From assembly GCF_008831285.2 (NCBI RefSeq), contig NC_045148.1:23068283-23132282 (forward strand): 64,000 nucleotides of DNA, given 5' to 3'. The notes below the pieces were generated by a model, which did not search any database, was not told the origin of the DNA, and was given only the letters and a program-made list of their open reading frames with translations. Each line of letters opens with the position of its first letter. Position 1 is the first letter of the stretch. Made by a program: the position numbers and the translations under genes. The stretch is from Nymphaea colorata (lineage: Eukaryota > Streptophyta > Magnoliopsida > Nymphaeales > Nymphaeaceae). Shown piece by piece: positions 22,010 through 32,465 of this stretch.

Positions 22010-22850
22010 AAACATTGTAGGATATAAGTAGATTTATAAGATCAAATGCAAAGCTGATGGGACCCTAGAACACTACAAAGCTCACCTAGTAGCTAAAGGA
22101 TATACCCAATAGAGGAGAATAGGCTACTCTGAAACCTTTACTCCTGTAGTCAAACCTACAACCATTAGAACCATTCTCTCTATAGCCATGTCATTCAAAT
22201 GGGAGGTGATCGAACTAAATATTCACAATGTCATTCTTAAGAGAGATCTTCATGAGAAAGTCTATATGGACCAACCTCCGAGTTTTGAAAAGGATTTCAA
22301 TCGGGTTTGTCGACTCAAGAAAGCTATTTATGGCCTCAAACAAGCTCCAAAAGCTTTGTATTATGAAATGAGTCAAGTTTTGTTTTCTCATGGATTCCGA
22401 ATTTCAAAAACATACACATCTCTCTTCATTTACAAACAAGACATCTTGATCTTTGTATTAATTGATGTAGATGATTTAGATGTATACTCATTTACAAACA
22501 AGACAACAAGTAAATTTCTTTCATTGATTCAACAGATTATAAAATGAATATTTCCTCAAGCACCTTGGACAACTCCATTTATTTTTTAGCGTAGAGCCAT
22601 GTTACACCACAGAGGGTCTTGTTGTCACTTAGCAAAAATACTGTGTGGATCTCATTCAACGAATTAACATGGCTGGCACCAAGACGTCACCTACACCTAT
22701 GTCCACATCTAGGGTTCTTGGACAAGTAATAGCTGCACCATATGAAAATACAACCTAGTATAGGAGTGTCGTTGGAGCAATACAGTATTAAACTTTAACA
22801 AGACCAGATTTATGCTAGTACTGTGGCCATCTACTACAAGACTCAAGCCC
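22010..22850 (+). pseudogene. Copia reverse transcriptase and start of RNase H (plus strand)
   Basis: HLVAKGYTQ, YSETFTPVVKPTTIRTILSI, KKAIYGLKQAPKALYYEMSQ and FVLIDVDDLDVYS are RT boxes in order; the catalytic site is DVDD where YVDD is expected. Downstream HLGQLHLFF, SPTPMSTS and SVVGAIQY lead into RNase H, which stops at about 22850. Confidence 0.85.
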
Positions 22851-22884
22851 TTATAGGATGAACTAGACTCACTCGACCCTCTGC

Positions 22885-23350
22885 CTGTTTGTTTTTGTCG
22901 AGCTATGAAGGCACCTCTACAAAAATGTAGGAAGAAAAGGTAATACAATTTCTGATGGGATTGAATCAATCCTATAGGCTCATAAGGGAATAAATACTAC
23001 TTATTGAGCCTTTCCCCTCAGTTAACAAACTTACTCTCTCATTCTACAAGAAGAAAAACAAAGAAAGGTGAGACTGTCACCCTCTACTGATCAAATAAGT
23101 CTTGCAGTTACCAGTTCAGACTCAAGGCTTCCCAAGGGATGATTTCAAAGATGCCCACAATGCACTTGTTGCCAATGCCTTGGTCATACTAGGGATAAGT
23201 GCCACAAACTTCATGGTTATCCTTCTGGTTTCAAGCCAAACTGACAGAAACACGAAATGCCAAATGACAAAACCATTTAATGCTGCAATGTCTATTAAAG
23301 AAAATATAATTGCGGCTGTCATTGTTAGAGCAGGAGTTTCCAATCCTGCA
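22885..23350 (+). pseudogene. Second copia gag fragment with CCHC knuckle (plus strand)
   Basis: From about 22925: VIQFLMGLNQSYRLIREQIL then EPFPSVNKL, a gag segment of the element A/C type. Frameshifted at 23161-23201 is CTCCQCLGHTRDKC followed by HKLHGYPSGFKPN, a fitting CX2CX4HX4C knuckle. No other parts of this element are visible. Confidence 0.7.
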
Positions 23351-23421
23351 CATCCACTGTGAACACTGTATCTGCCGTGCGATATGGAATGCTCATTGAA
23401 GAAAAGAAAATCTAATGTTGA

Positions 23422-24025
23422 TCATGATAAAGGGAAAGAGAACATGCGAGCAACGTCTAATGATTTTTGTTGAGCACCTATTTGGTTTGATGATGCCTGG
23501 TTCAGGTTCCCAAGTTTTTCTTGTTGTCCTCGGTTGTACGGGTAAAACCCCCTTATATGAGAAGAGAATGTTGGTTTTCCTCTTCCTCTATGATTGCTAT
23601 TGAATCCAGATCTTTGAGTGTAGAAAACAGATTGATGATTCCCTTTCTTGTGAATCCAGTGCATAAGCTTCTTCAAGTGTTTTCCACACTTCTTGTGCTG
23701 TTTCCAATCCAACGACCAAGCCCAGAACATCCTCTGAGAGCGTACCTCTGATCCATCCACGTAGGCATCGATCTGACTTCTTCCATTGCAGGTAGTCTAG
23801 ATTGATTTGTTGCTTGCTACCGGTAATGATGAATTGATCTGGTGCAGTGATTTATCCGCTGATGAACCCTTGCAAGTATTGACTTTCAATAAGGCAAAGT
23901 ACTTGTGTTTTCCATAGGAGGAAGTTTGTTTGAGAAAGCTTTGTGGAAACAAAATTAGCTACATTCAATGTAGATGGGTAAGGAAACTTCGGGTTTGAGG
24001 TGATGTGAGCAATGGAAGAAGCCAT
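23422..24025 (-). pseudogene. Copia gag N-terminal part (minus strand)
   Basis: ATG at 24025 opens SSIAHITSNPKFPYPSTLNV, then SQTNFLLWKTQVLCLIESQ and a shifted stretch matching the WKRSDR/LRGWI region, then a Gly/Arg-rich tail (NSNHRGRGKPTFSS). The PBS at 24047-24058 is in place upstream. The gag is cut at about 23420, tail to tail with the plus-strand gag fragment. Confidence 0.75.
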
Positions 24026-24046
24026 GGTGGACCTTTCTTTACAATT

Positions 24047-24058
24047 GCTCTGATACCA
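24047..24058 (-). other. Primer binding site, exact
   Basis: Minus strand TGGTATCAGAGC, the exact plant copia PBS, next to the LTR at 24059 and 22 bases before the gag ATG. Confidence 0.9.
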
Positions 24059-24482
24059 TAAAGATAAAAATGAAGGTTGGAAGAAAACTTCTCGTTTTTC
24101 AGGATTTTTCATTGTTATGTGCATGTGCTTTGATACACCAAGCAGGGATTTTACAGTTATACGTTACATGATAAAGGAGATCCCACGATCAGCACCTTTT
24201 TCTCACAACACTTCTCGCTGGGTGGTTCTTGAACTGATCAGCACTTTTTTTCTCACGTCTGCATGATCAGCACTTTCTAGAAACTTCTTCCTCACACACT
24301 CAGCATAGTGGATCAGCATAATGGGTGGTTCAGCCATCGCTTCTTTCTCACATGCATAGTGGGTGGTTCTTCTTTCTCACACGATCACCATATGGCACGT
24401 CTTTCTCACACGATCAGCTGGCCACCAATACTCACATGATCAGCATAGTGGGAAGTCTACAAACATCTACAATGTTAATACA
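24059..24482 (-). mobile_element. Copia 5' LTR with iterated U3 motif
   Basis: The left end touches the PBS. The right end is taken as minus-strand TGTATTAACATTGTAG at 24482, just before block E. Between 24180 and 24460 the word CTCAC..GATCAGCA and its variants occur at least six times with CATAGTGGGTGG words between, in the U3 half. Such iterations often carry promoter or enhancer sites; no function is shown here. Confidence 0.65.
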
Positions 24483-25489
24483 TACTTAAACTTTTTTTTT
24501 GTCCCATGGCATATTACATCCGTCGACTTTTCTCCAGTGTACCAAGTCAAAAAACTTTAACATATAATTTTTTTGTGTTTGGATCGTTTTCCAAGAGTGT
24601 CCTGTTAATTTCTCCGTCAGAGGATTAATATTTCATATTCACAAGAACACATTCTTAGGTTGTTTGGGTGGCAAAACTAATTTTTTGAGGTAAAAAACGA
24701 TTCTTCCTTCTAAGACACTGTTTCGTAAGAGTTTGGATGATAAGAAGTGCAAGTTTTATGAAAAATTATTTTTTGGAAGAAAATATTTTACCGAAATTAA
24801 TTAAAAACAAAAAACTGGTCTGATTCTATATCCAAACATACAAATCTATTTTGCAAAACTAATTAAAAAATAATTTTTAAAAAACTATTTTTCGTTAAAT
24901 ATTTTTTTGTAGTGTGCCATTAAAATGCTAGCACATCTTAAATTGAACGTACTGAAATATTTCCGCAATCTTTCACAAAATTATACAAAGTGGCTTGATT
25001 CTTGGTAAAATAGTAAATCACCAGTCAACTCCTAAAGATCAAGAAACGTGCACTCAACTTTTGGGATAAATCTCAATGAGTTGCTTCGGCATGGGAGTCA
25101 CTAAAATTACAAGGAATAATTTACACATTTTCCCTTTTATTGAAAATTATCCATTTTATTTTACTCTTCCTTTGTAGATAATTTTCATTGAGATGAGTAA
25201 TTTTGTAAATTATTCCTTTATTTTAATGGCTGCTGCTGCTGCAGCTTCTTAAACCCATTAATACATAAGTTGCTGATTTTCCATTGGCCTGATCAGTGGC
25301 ACGACAAATTAAATACTTGGGAGACAATACCCTTGGAGTCCGGGCTTTACCTTTTCCTCTTTTGGAATTAGGACTTTCTCCAACACCTGAGCGCTCTACC
25401 TTGTCAAGTAGAGTGTAATCCTTTGCAGCTTTAGTAGTTTTCATGGAAATCAGATTGAAGAACACTTTCGAGGACTCCCCAGCCCGATC

Positions 25490-25870
25490 AGTGAGTCTTG
25501 AAGGGTCAGCTCAGCTGCACAGCCTCACTTTGGTGAACGGGGAGGTTAGTGTAACAGAGAACCTGAGGTCCGATGCAAACAATCAGTCGAAGGAGCAGAG
25601 CTTAGACCCGGCGGGGCACACTCTCTCTAACGGCAACCTTTTGGGAACAGCTGCTTAATCCGTTGAGTGTAGGTGCTTTCTAGAGGTTGCAGATGATAGT
25701 TGTTCCTATTTGACCATAAACTGATCGATCTAGCCAGGTTCAAACAAGCTTTACCAGGCCTTCGAGGGCTGAGCCCACATATGTGGCAAAAATATGGGAA
25801 CGACTTGTGGCTAAGGGTGAAAGGCCAACCAAGATCGGATATAGCTCGTTTTCCTTGAAATCTATTCCAA
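25490..25870 (+). pseudogene. rrn26: Mitochondrial large-subunit (26S) rRNA-like fragment, copy 1
   Basis: Organelle-type 23S-like rRNA text in order: GGTCCGATGCAAACAATCAG, GATCTAGCCA (25727), GTGGCAAAAATATGGG, GACTTGTGGCTAAGGGTGAA, GGCCAACCAAGATCGGATAT, AGCTCGTTTTCC. These correspond to the conserved domain II segment of bacterial 23S rRNA around GATCTAGCCATG..GACTTGTGGCT..ATAGCTGGTT. The expanded, non-bacterial parts suggest plant mitochondrial origin rather than plastid. Small deletions and changes show it is not functional. The open frame at 25443-25658 is a by-product. Borders are approximate. Confidence 0.8.
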
Positions 25871-25945
25871 AAGGAATCTTGGTGCATCACAAAAAACCCG
25901 ATCAATAAGTAGATTAATATTATATGTCTGAAAGAGAAGTCCACT

Positions 25946-26364
25946 TAGGGCTGCACAACAAGTTGAGCCAGCTTGAGCTCGACTACATCGAACTCACTCG
26001 TTGAAGCTCAACTTGAACCCAACTTGTTTATTAACAAGTTGAGCTCGAGTTCAAATGTATGCTTGAATAGTTAAACGAGTTGAGTTTGAGTTGTAAGAAC
26101 TCAACTCGACTCGACTATACAATAAATATTGAATTATAATGAGAAAAAATCTAAACGAGTTAATAGAGTTAGACAAGTTAAATGAAACAAGACATGTTTA
26201 ACATAAATGAGTTCAGTGAGTCGAGTTTGAGCCCAATGTTGTATCATCGAGTCGAGCTTGAGCTTGTTCTAGAACTTGAGTCGAGTTTGACCTCGAGTTT
26301 TCTGAGTGAAGTCGATTTGAGCTGACCCAACTAGAGCTCGACTTGACTCGTGCATGCAGCCCTG
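25946..26364. mobile_element. hAT-like MITE, copy 1
   Basis: The inverted ends are TAGGGCTGCAC on the left and GTGCATGCAGCCCTG on the right. The flanks AGTCCACT and GGTCCACC look like a mutated 8-bp target duplication (the copies at 40829 onward have GGTCCACT on the left). The interior is rich in GAGCTCGA/TCGAGTTT words in both orientations, so it can fold back. No transposase. Confidence 0.75.
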
Positions 26365-27554
26365 GGTCCACCACATATTACAAAGAATGAAACCCTATTT
26401 TTAGGTTTTGGCATGAAACCAAGCCCTGGTCTGCCGAAGCCAAATCGAGCTATAAACGAACAAAAAGGAGAAAACTGGAAAACCATTGGAATTTGGTTAA
26501 TAGTTGGCTAATACAGGGCATCTAATTCGTTAATTATATGTCGGTTGATGTCAACTGATTTGAAAGTGATTTTTTTGTTGTTTTTTTTTTCTATTTGTAG
26601 ATAAAAGTTACATAGAAAATATAAATTAATCAAGATCAGAATATGCCTAACGACAGGTTGTGAGCCAAACAGAAAAATATATACCATGTTTGAAAAATAT
26701 ATACCAAGTTTGAAAACCAAGAAAACCAGCTATGCTTCATGTCTATATTTGTTTCAACATGTGTGATGGTCGATCGAGCAGAAAATTTCAACAGGATGGT
26801 ATAATCCTCCCAAGTTTTTTGAAAAAATATGATAATAGATATTAAGAAAAATAACTTAGCAAATAGTGTAACTAAAATGTTTTTGCTGTTTTTCGTAATC
26901 AAAAGAGAAACCAATTTTCTAAGCCTTTAACTCACTAATATCTCATTTGTCTTTTTTTTAAACAAAATCAACTATATCTCTGCCCCCCTCTCTCTCTTTC
27001 TCTCCCCCTCTCTCTCTCGCTCCCCCCCCAAAAAAAAAATTAAAAATAAATAAATAAAATTCAATTATTGGCTGTTCGTTTATTGGTGCACTGTTTGGGA
27101 TGCCCAATGTACATGAGGATCCACAATCCTGCAAATGTTGCTGTTGTCTCAAAGATATGTACAATGAGCTAGAATCAACAGATTAATTGGCACCATTTTG
27201 GGGATTTTGTTCAGTCTTGTTAGCAACCAACACACACCACTTTTATTAATGACCTTTCAGAATATTTTTGTAAAAAACTTAATAGCCTCAATATTAATTA
27301 ATTTTGAATAATTTACTATGGAAATTTAATATCCTCCTACGTGTTAATTTCTAATCCTGCTACCAATTGACTAAGCTAAACATGCCAAATTGTTTTGTTC
27401 AGACAACAAGGAAGAGATGCCTCTATATTTATTCAGAAATTAGTATATAGCTTTTATTGTTCCTTTAAGCACTAAATTAATTATATATCTTCAGGGAGTT
27501 CTAGACTTAAATATTGCTCTTTTAATATTATGGCAGCAAATATTGCTTTTTAAA
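26365..27554. other. AT-rich stretch without a gene
   Basis: Holds a pyrimidine tract (CT)n at about 26978-27028 followed by A-rich sequence. Nothing else is supported. Confidence 0.6.
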
Positions 27555-27559
27555 TCTTA

Positions 27560-28460
27560 TCCATCATTGGCAGCAAGGGTTTGACAAGGTTCCGTGGGAT
27601 CCTCAGATGGCTTGGCATTGAGAAGGCTTAATTCATCAATAATACCGCAAGAATACTTGCGCTGTGACAAAAATATTTATTTCTTCCCCTTGCAAAACTC
27701 TAGGCGAAGGAAATATTTTAAGTTTCCCATGCCTTTCATGCAAAATCTTTTGCGAAGACACATTTGAATTTTTCTAGGTATTCCATATCATTTCCTGCAA
27801 CAATGAGAGCGTCACAGTGTATAATCACACTTGGATTGCATAAAACCATAGCTCACCACTTCTGACCAGAACTTCAAGAACCTGTTTTGAGGAGCATGTT
27901 TCAGCCCATAGATAAACTTGTTTAGCTTGCACAATTTTGTTTCTCCTTTTTTGCAATAATTAGGAGGCAGTGTCAAGTAGATTTCTTCATTCAATTTCCC
28001 GTTTAGAAAGAAGTTATACACATCCATTTGTTGCAGCACCCAACTTCGTTCTACAGCTACTGCAATCAAACAACAAATAATAACAAGTTTGGCGGCAGCA
28101 GCATAGGTCTCATGGAAATCCAAGCCTTCCACTTGTGCATACCCTTTGGCCACTAATATGGCTTTCAACCTTTCTATTTCACCATTCTCCTTATACTTGA
28201 TCCGATAAACTCACTTGCAGCTGATGGGTTTGACATTATTTGAAGGGGAAACTAGGGTCCAAGTATTGTTTGATTCCACTGCCATAATTTCTTCTTGCAT
28301 GGCTCTTTTCCAATTTGTATGTTGCTCTGCCTGACTAAAGGATGAAGGTTTGGTTTGAAGAAAGCTATTCAACAGGAAGCTTTTAAGAGCAGCTGACAAA
28401 TTGGAAAAATACAACTTATGACAAATGATACCTTGTGGAAGCCCTTTTCTATGATGGTGA
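27560..28460 (-). pseudogene. C1 reverse transcriptase, active site deleted
   Basis: WKRAMQEEIMAVESNNTW, AKGYAQVEGLDFHETYAAAA, VLQQMDVYNFFLNGKLNEE and KFIYGLKHAPQN are intact RT boxes. After QSKCDYTL (27815) the text jumps directly to the region matching VAGND-MEYLEKF of element A. The stretch carrying YVDD, about 50 bases in element A, is gone. Then MGNLKYFL-like text and the linker to RNase H. Confidence 0.85.
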
Positions 28461-30134
28461 TGGACTATGTGAATCAGGATGGACCATAACACAGTAAAAA
28501 TCCTTCCATAAAATGGATGGCTTTGATATTCTTGATGATTTACAGACTGATTGTTGAGGACTTGGTAAAGTTTCTGGGGAAGTATTTGTTTCAACCTCAT
28601 CACTTGATTCTAAAACAATTTCAGGTGGCTGTTCAATGTTTGTACAATCAGTAGTCATGACATCATCTTTGCTTTCAGTCAGTTGACAAGAACAAGGGCC
28701 TTGCTCACTTGAATTTCTGCTCTCAAGTGTATGATTGTCATCAAATGTGAGAGGAATAACTAGAAAATGTGAAACTTTGCTCTGATCCTTTGAGAATTTG
28801 AAGGGAAATTCAGTTTCATTGAATACCATATCCCAGCAAATAGGATACCCAATGAACACACCTCGCCGAATCTTGTGACTAGGGATAACGGATCGGATTC
28901 GGATCCAATATATCCTTAATCAAATCAGCTTTTTTGGATATTCAAATATTCGGATCCAAATTCGAATAAAGAAGTCATATCCGAACCCGAAATCTAATTT
29001 TACGATCCGAATCTGATTTTTATATTTATATCAGAATACAAATTTTGAACCAGATTTTGCTAATTTTCAAAATTTAATAGCAGTAGATATAGGATATTTG
29101 TCTAAAAATGAATCTGATCTGAATTTGCATCTGAATTCAATAGGATATTTATGTATATCTGAATCTGAATTCGTATAAGATTGGATCCCATTTATTAAAT
29201 CTGAATCCAATCTGATTTCCTAATTGGATATTTTTTTTTTTTCCATATCGGATTTTTTTCGGATCGGATTGGTCAGATATCCAATTCAAATCGGATATAT
29301 TGACATCCCTACATGTGACCGAATTTCCATGTGGTTTGAGGTTGGTAGAAAAATACAAGAAACCAAACACGCGTATATGCTTGTAACATGGTTTTCTTTT
29401 AAATAAATTTTCAAAGGGACATTCATTATCAAGTTCTTTTTTTTTGGATGGGGTCCTATTTATTAAATATGTGGCTGTTAATGCAGGTAAGTCCCAACAT
29501 TTTAAGGGTAGTCCTGACAGAAACTTGAGAGCATACGCCACATTCAAGGTGTGCTGACGCTTTCTCTCAACTATGCCGTTTTGTTGAGGCATGTAGGGGC
29601 ATGATTGTTGATGTAGGATGTCTCTATCATGAAGAAAAAAAAATTGTCATTTGAGAAGAACTCGGTTCCACTATCTATCCTATTTTTAACACATCTGTTT
29701 TGAGCTGTTTCTTAGTCATGTTAATGAAATGTTTAAGCAAATCACCTACTTCACGTTTATACTTCAATAGGTAAACCCACATGGCTCTTGAAAAATAGTC
29801 CATAATAGACAAAAGGTAATGTGCTTGAGTATGTGATGCTTGGTAAAAATTATTCCCAAGAGCTTTAGTAAACAGAAACTAGCAAATCAAAAGGTTTAGC
29901 AAAACATGATTCACTTAATTTGAACATCAATCAATATTGTTTAGCAACACTACATACTTCACAGAAATGATTTGACAACTTAATGATAGAGTCATACTTT
30001 TAGAGCATTTGATTCTTTGAGCAGGATTGGTGCCCAAGTCTCATATGCCAAACATCAAAATCTGATTGAGTGGGTTTCGTGAACAAGCAGTCTACAGTTG
30101 AAAGAGGTGACTTGAAAATGAAGAATCCCCCTGA
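28449..30134 (-). pseudogene. C1 integrase and linker, split by a MITE
   Basis: [36 protein letters not shown] and HIRVFGFLYFSTNLKPHG mark the third catalytic Glu and C-terminal parts of the core (29592-29320). The linker 28859-28449 ends in SSRISKPSILWKDF before RT. The earlier core (29700-30000) is shifted and interrupted. The MITE 28880-29311 separates the integrase end from the linker. Confidence 0.85.
28872..29319. mobile_element. hAT-like MITE with 8-bp target duplication
   Basis: The element 28880-29311 (432 bp) has ends TAGGGATAACGGATCGGATT and, inverted, TAGGGATGTCAATATATCCG. It is flanked by CTTGTGAC and CATGTGAC, an 8-bp direct repeat with one mismatch as hAT elements make. The related element A at 13385-13415 shows the undisturbed site. 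Interior words GGATCCGAAT/ATTCGGATCC recur in both directions. No coding capacity. Confidence 0.85.
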
Positions 30135-31262
30135 TCAGTCACCCAGCTCAGTCCTCATCAAGGAGATCGAGTCCTGCACAAAGCACCCAGTAGTGGGGAA
30201 AATCAAATGACGCTTGGTTTTCTGAATAAATCTGCTCACTGACAATATGTTGTAAGCAAACTTTGGAAGATAATACACTTTTTGAAGAAAAATGAATGGT
30301 GATAGAACGGCTTTACCGACACGTGTAGCATATACCGTTCTGTTGTCCTGAAATCTAATTGAAAATGGAACAGCTAATTTTGTGTCATCTAGCAATGATT
30401 TATGGCAGCATGACATGTGGTGACTGGCACCAATATCTATTACCCAGGTGTATAGTTTGAAGAATGACACAGCTAGAAAGTTTATTTGGGTTACTGATTG
30501 ATTTTTGAGGAGTTGTTTGAATTGAATAAATTCATCTTCAGTTATGATTGGAGCAATGTCCTTGCTGAACTATTTTCCATGCATGGTGGAGATTAAGGCA
30601 TTGAAATCAGTTTTCCCTCCAATAGAGGCCTTGATAATATCCCCCTTGTCTTGCTCTATTTTCCACCCATAAATTTTGGAGGGTAACCATTTAATTTGAA
30701 GCATCGTTCCTTCAATGTCCAGCAATCTTGCAGTAATTGCAGAAGTATTGTGGGTGTCTGTTTCCTTGAATGCATTCAAATTTGCACTTGTTGAGAGACC
30801 AACATACTTGACAGCACTAGTTTGAAGACGAGCTTCTCCGCTTGAAGGACCAGTGCATGTCTTTTGTAGAGAAGGCAAGGGTTTTATATGTTGAATTTGC
30901 CTTCTTATAGCATTGAATGAATCATTCAATCTCATAAGAAATTCAATCACTCTCTCTTCTTGTTGCTTTTCAGCAACCACTTTCAAGGCATTGCTAGAGC
31001 ATTCCGAAAGAACATCATAGGACGAAAGCTTATCCCAATATTGTAAAATAAGGAGCAACAGATATATTTTCTTGATTGAAACGACTAATGGAGGACTTGA
31101 GTTGGTACTTATGAGGGGTTTGTGCTTTCAGTGAATCAGTCCTTTAAGTGTGCCCACACTTCAATAGTTGCGGTGGTGTAGATGATATTGCTTCATAATT
31201 CTTCTGAGATGGAGTTAAGAATCTATGAAAGACCATGTGATTGCAAAGCCTCCACATCATGA
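30135..31262 (-). pseudogene. C1 protease and gag
   Basis: Protease: WVIDIGASHHMSCCHKSLL (30455-30400), again DIG for DSG, with VYATRVGKAVLSP and VYYLPKF downstream. Gag: LRLNDSFNAIRRQIQ-like text (30930-30880) and YWDKLSSYDVLSECSS (31040). A CCHC knuckle survives in another frame near 30750-30715 (CNYCKIAGH). The gag start is lost by the deletion at 31280. Confidence 0.85.
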
Positions 31263-31289
31263 CCTCTGGAGCTGCAACGCCTCCACATC

Positions 31290-32465
31290 CTTGCCTAAGG
31301 CCTTAGTGAATAAGTCTGCCAGCTGAACTTTGTTGTTAATGTAACTGGTTCTCACTACACCTTGATTTATTTTTTCTCATACCACATGACAGTCTAAATC
31401 TATATGTTTGGTATGATAATGAAAAACTAGATTGGCAGCAATATGCATGGCAGCCTAATTGTCGCAGTATAGATTTGTCGGTTGTAGACGTCTCACGCCT
31501 AGATGTGACAATAAGAATATCAACCAAGTCACTTCACATACCACATTTGCCAACGCCTTGTATTCTGCTTCTACAAAGGAGTGAGATACCGTGGGCTATT
31601 TTTTTGTCTTTCATGAAATTGGAGAATCACCAAGAAGAACACAATAACTAGTTATCGACCTTCGCATTTCTTGACACGCCACCCAATCATAATCACAAAA
31701 CACACTCATTTGAAGATTGGTTTGTGTGCTTCGGAGAGTACCTTCTTCGTGTCTGTGCTTTCATTCCGCTAGAAATTCTATTGGCTTGGCACCCATTATA
31801 CTTGTTTTGCTTATAATGTTGAGAGCAAACGTTTGCTGCGAAACATAAATTACTGCATTTGATTGACTGAATCCAAACTCCACTAGTGCCAATGACAATT
31901 TGTGAAACCAATTTCGAGGAAACTGTTTGAGATCGTAGAGAGATTTATGTAATTTACATACCAGATTCTCCCCCTTACGGTCATATCTTGGTGGAAGTTG
32001 CATATGTACTTCTCCAAGCAAATCACCATGAAGAAAGACATTCTTCACATCCATTTATTATAATAACCAATCATTTTCCACAGCGACTGAATGTAAAGTT
32101 TAGACAATTACCATTTTTGTGGCTGGTACAAATGTCTCATTGTAGTCCAGTCCTTCCTATTGGGAATAACCTTTGGCGACCAGGCGTGCCTTCTATCGCT
32201 CAGCAGTACCGTCTGATCAGAACTCAATTTTGTAAACTCACTTGCAACCGATGGGCTTAACTCCTTGTGGTGAAGTGCTCATTGTCCAAGTGTTGTTTTC
32301 CTTTAGTGTACTAATTTCTGAGTTCATTGTGTCTTGCCACTTCCTATGTCCAACTGCCACTTCAAAGGTTTTTAGGAGAGAAACGAGAAAGTAAAGTAAG
32401 GAAAGAGGGAACCATGCGCCTTTCATTGCATTAAATCTCAAGTTACCATTGGTCAAGGTAGCCAA
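31290..32465 (-). pseudogene. D1 reverse transcriptase and RNase H
   Basis: [60 protein letters not shown] lead directly into [15 protein letters not shown]: the YVDD part is deleted between short matching words (TGCA.TTG). RNase H text (TRRSITS-like, HSFAEAEYKALA-like, LADLFTKALG) continues to 31290 with stops. Confidence 0.85.

Larger units (their letters stand above)
18620..22850 (+). mobile_element. Decayed plus-strand Ty1/copia element, interrupted by a DNA element
   Basis: Gag, CCHC knuckle, protease, integrase, RT and the start of RNase H follow in copia order on the plus strand. No LTR, PBS or polypurine tract was found at either end, so both ends are lost. A GC-rich DNA element (19792-20698) splits the gag-pre-integrase region; the reading resumes after it. 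Confidence 0.85.
24491..26364. repeat. Segmental duplication block E, copy 1
   Basis: It matches 61957-64000 in order and orientation: AT-rich part, TGGCTGCTGC segment (25226), mitochondrial rRNA-like piece, hAT-like MITE. The copies differ by indels (for example about 50 bases at 24610-24650 present only here) and by a solo LTR in the MITE of copy 2. Confidence 0.9.
27555..31280 (-). mobile_element. Ty1/copia element C1 (element A family), ends missing
   Basis: It has the same family text as element A: RNase H linker start, RT, linker, integrase, protease and gag on the minus strand. The RNase H end and 3' LTR are missing on the left (break at about 27555). The gag start and 5' LTR are removed on the right by a deletion with filler DNA at 31279-31289. 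A MITE sits in the integrase. Part of it (29388-31280) is duplicated at 48757-50640. Confidence 0.9.

Noticed and set aside
24047-24058. tRNA gene remnant
   Set aside because: Only the 12-base PBS string is present, next to an LTR; no cloverleaf can be drawn.
25443-25658. 71-codon frame that recurs at 62821-63039
   Set aside because: It lies on the rRNA-like fragment; similarity of the peptides only reflects DNA similarity.
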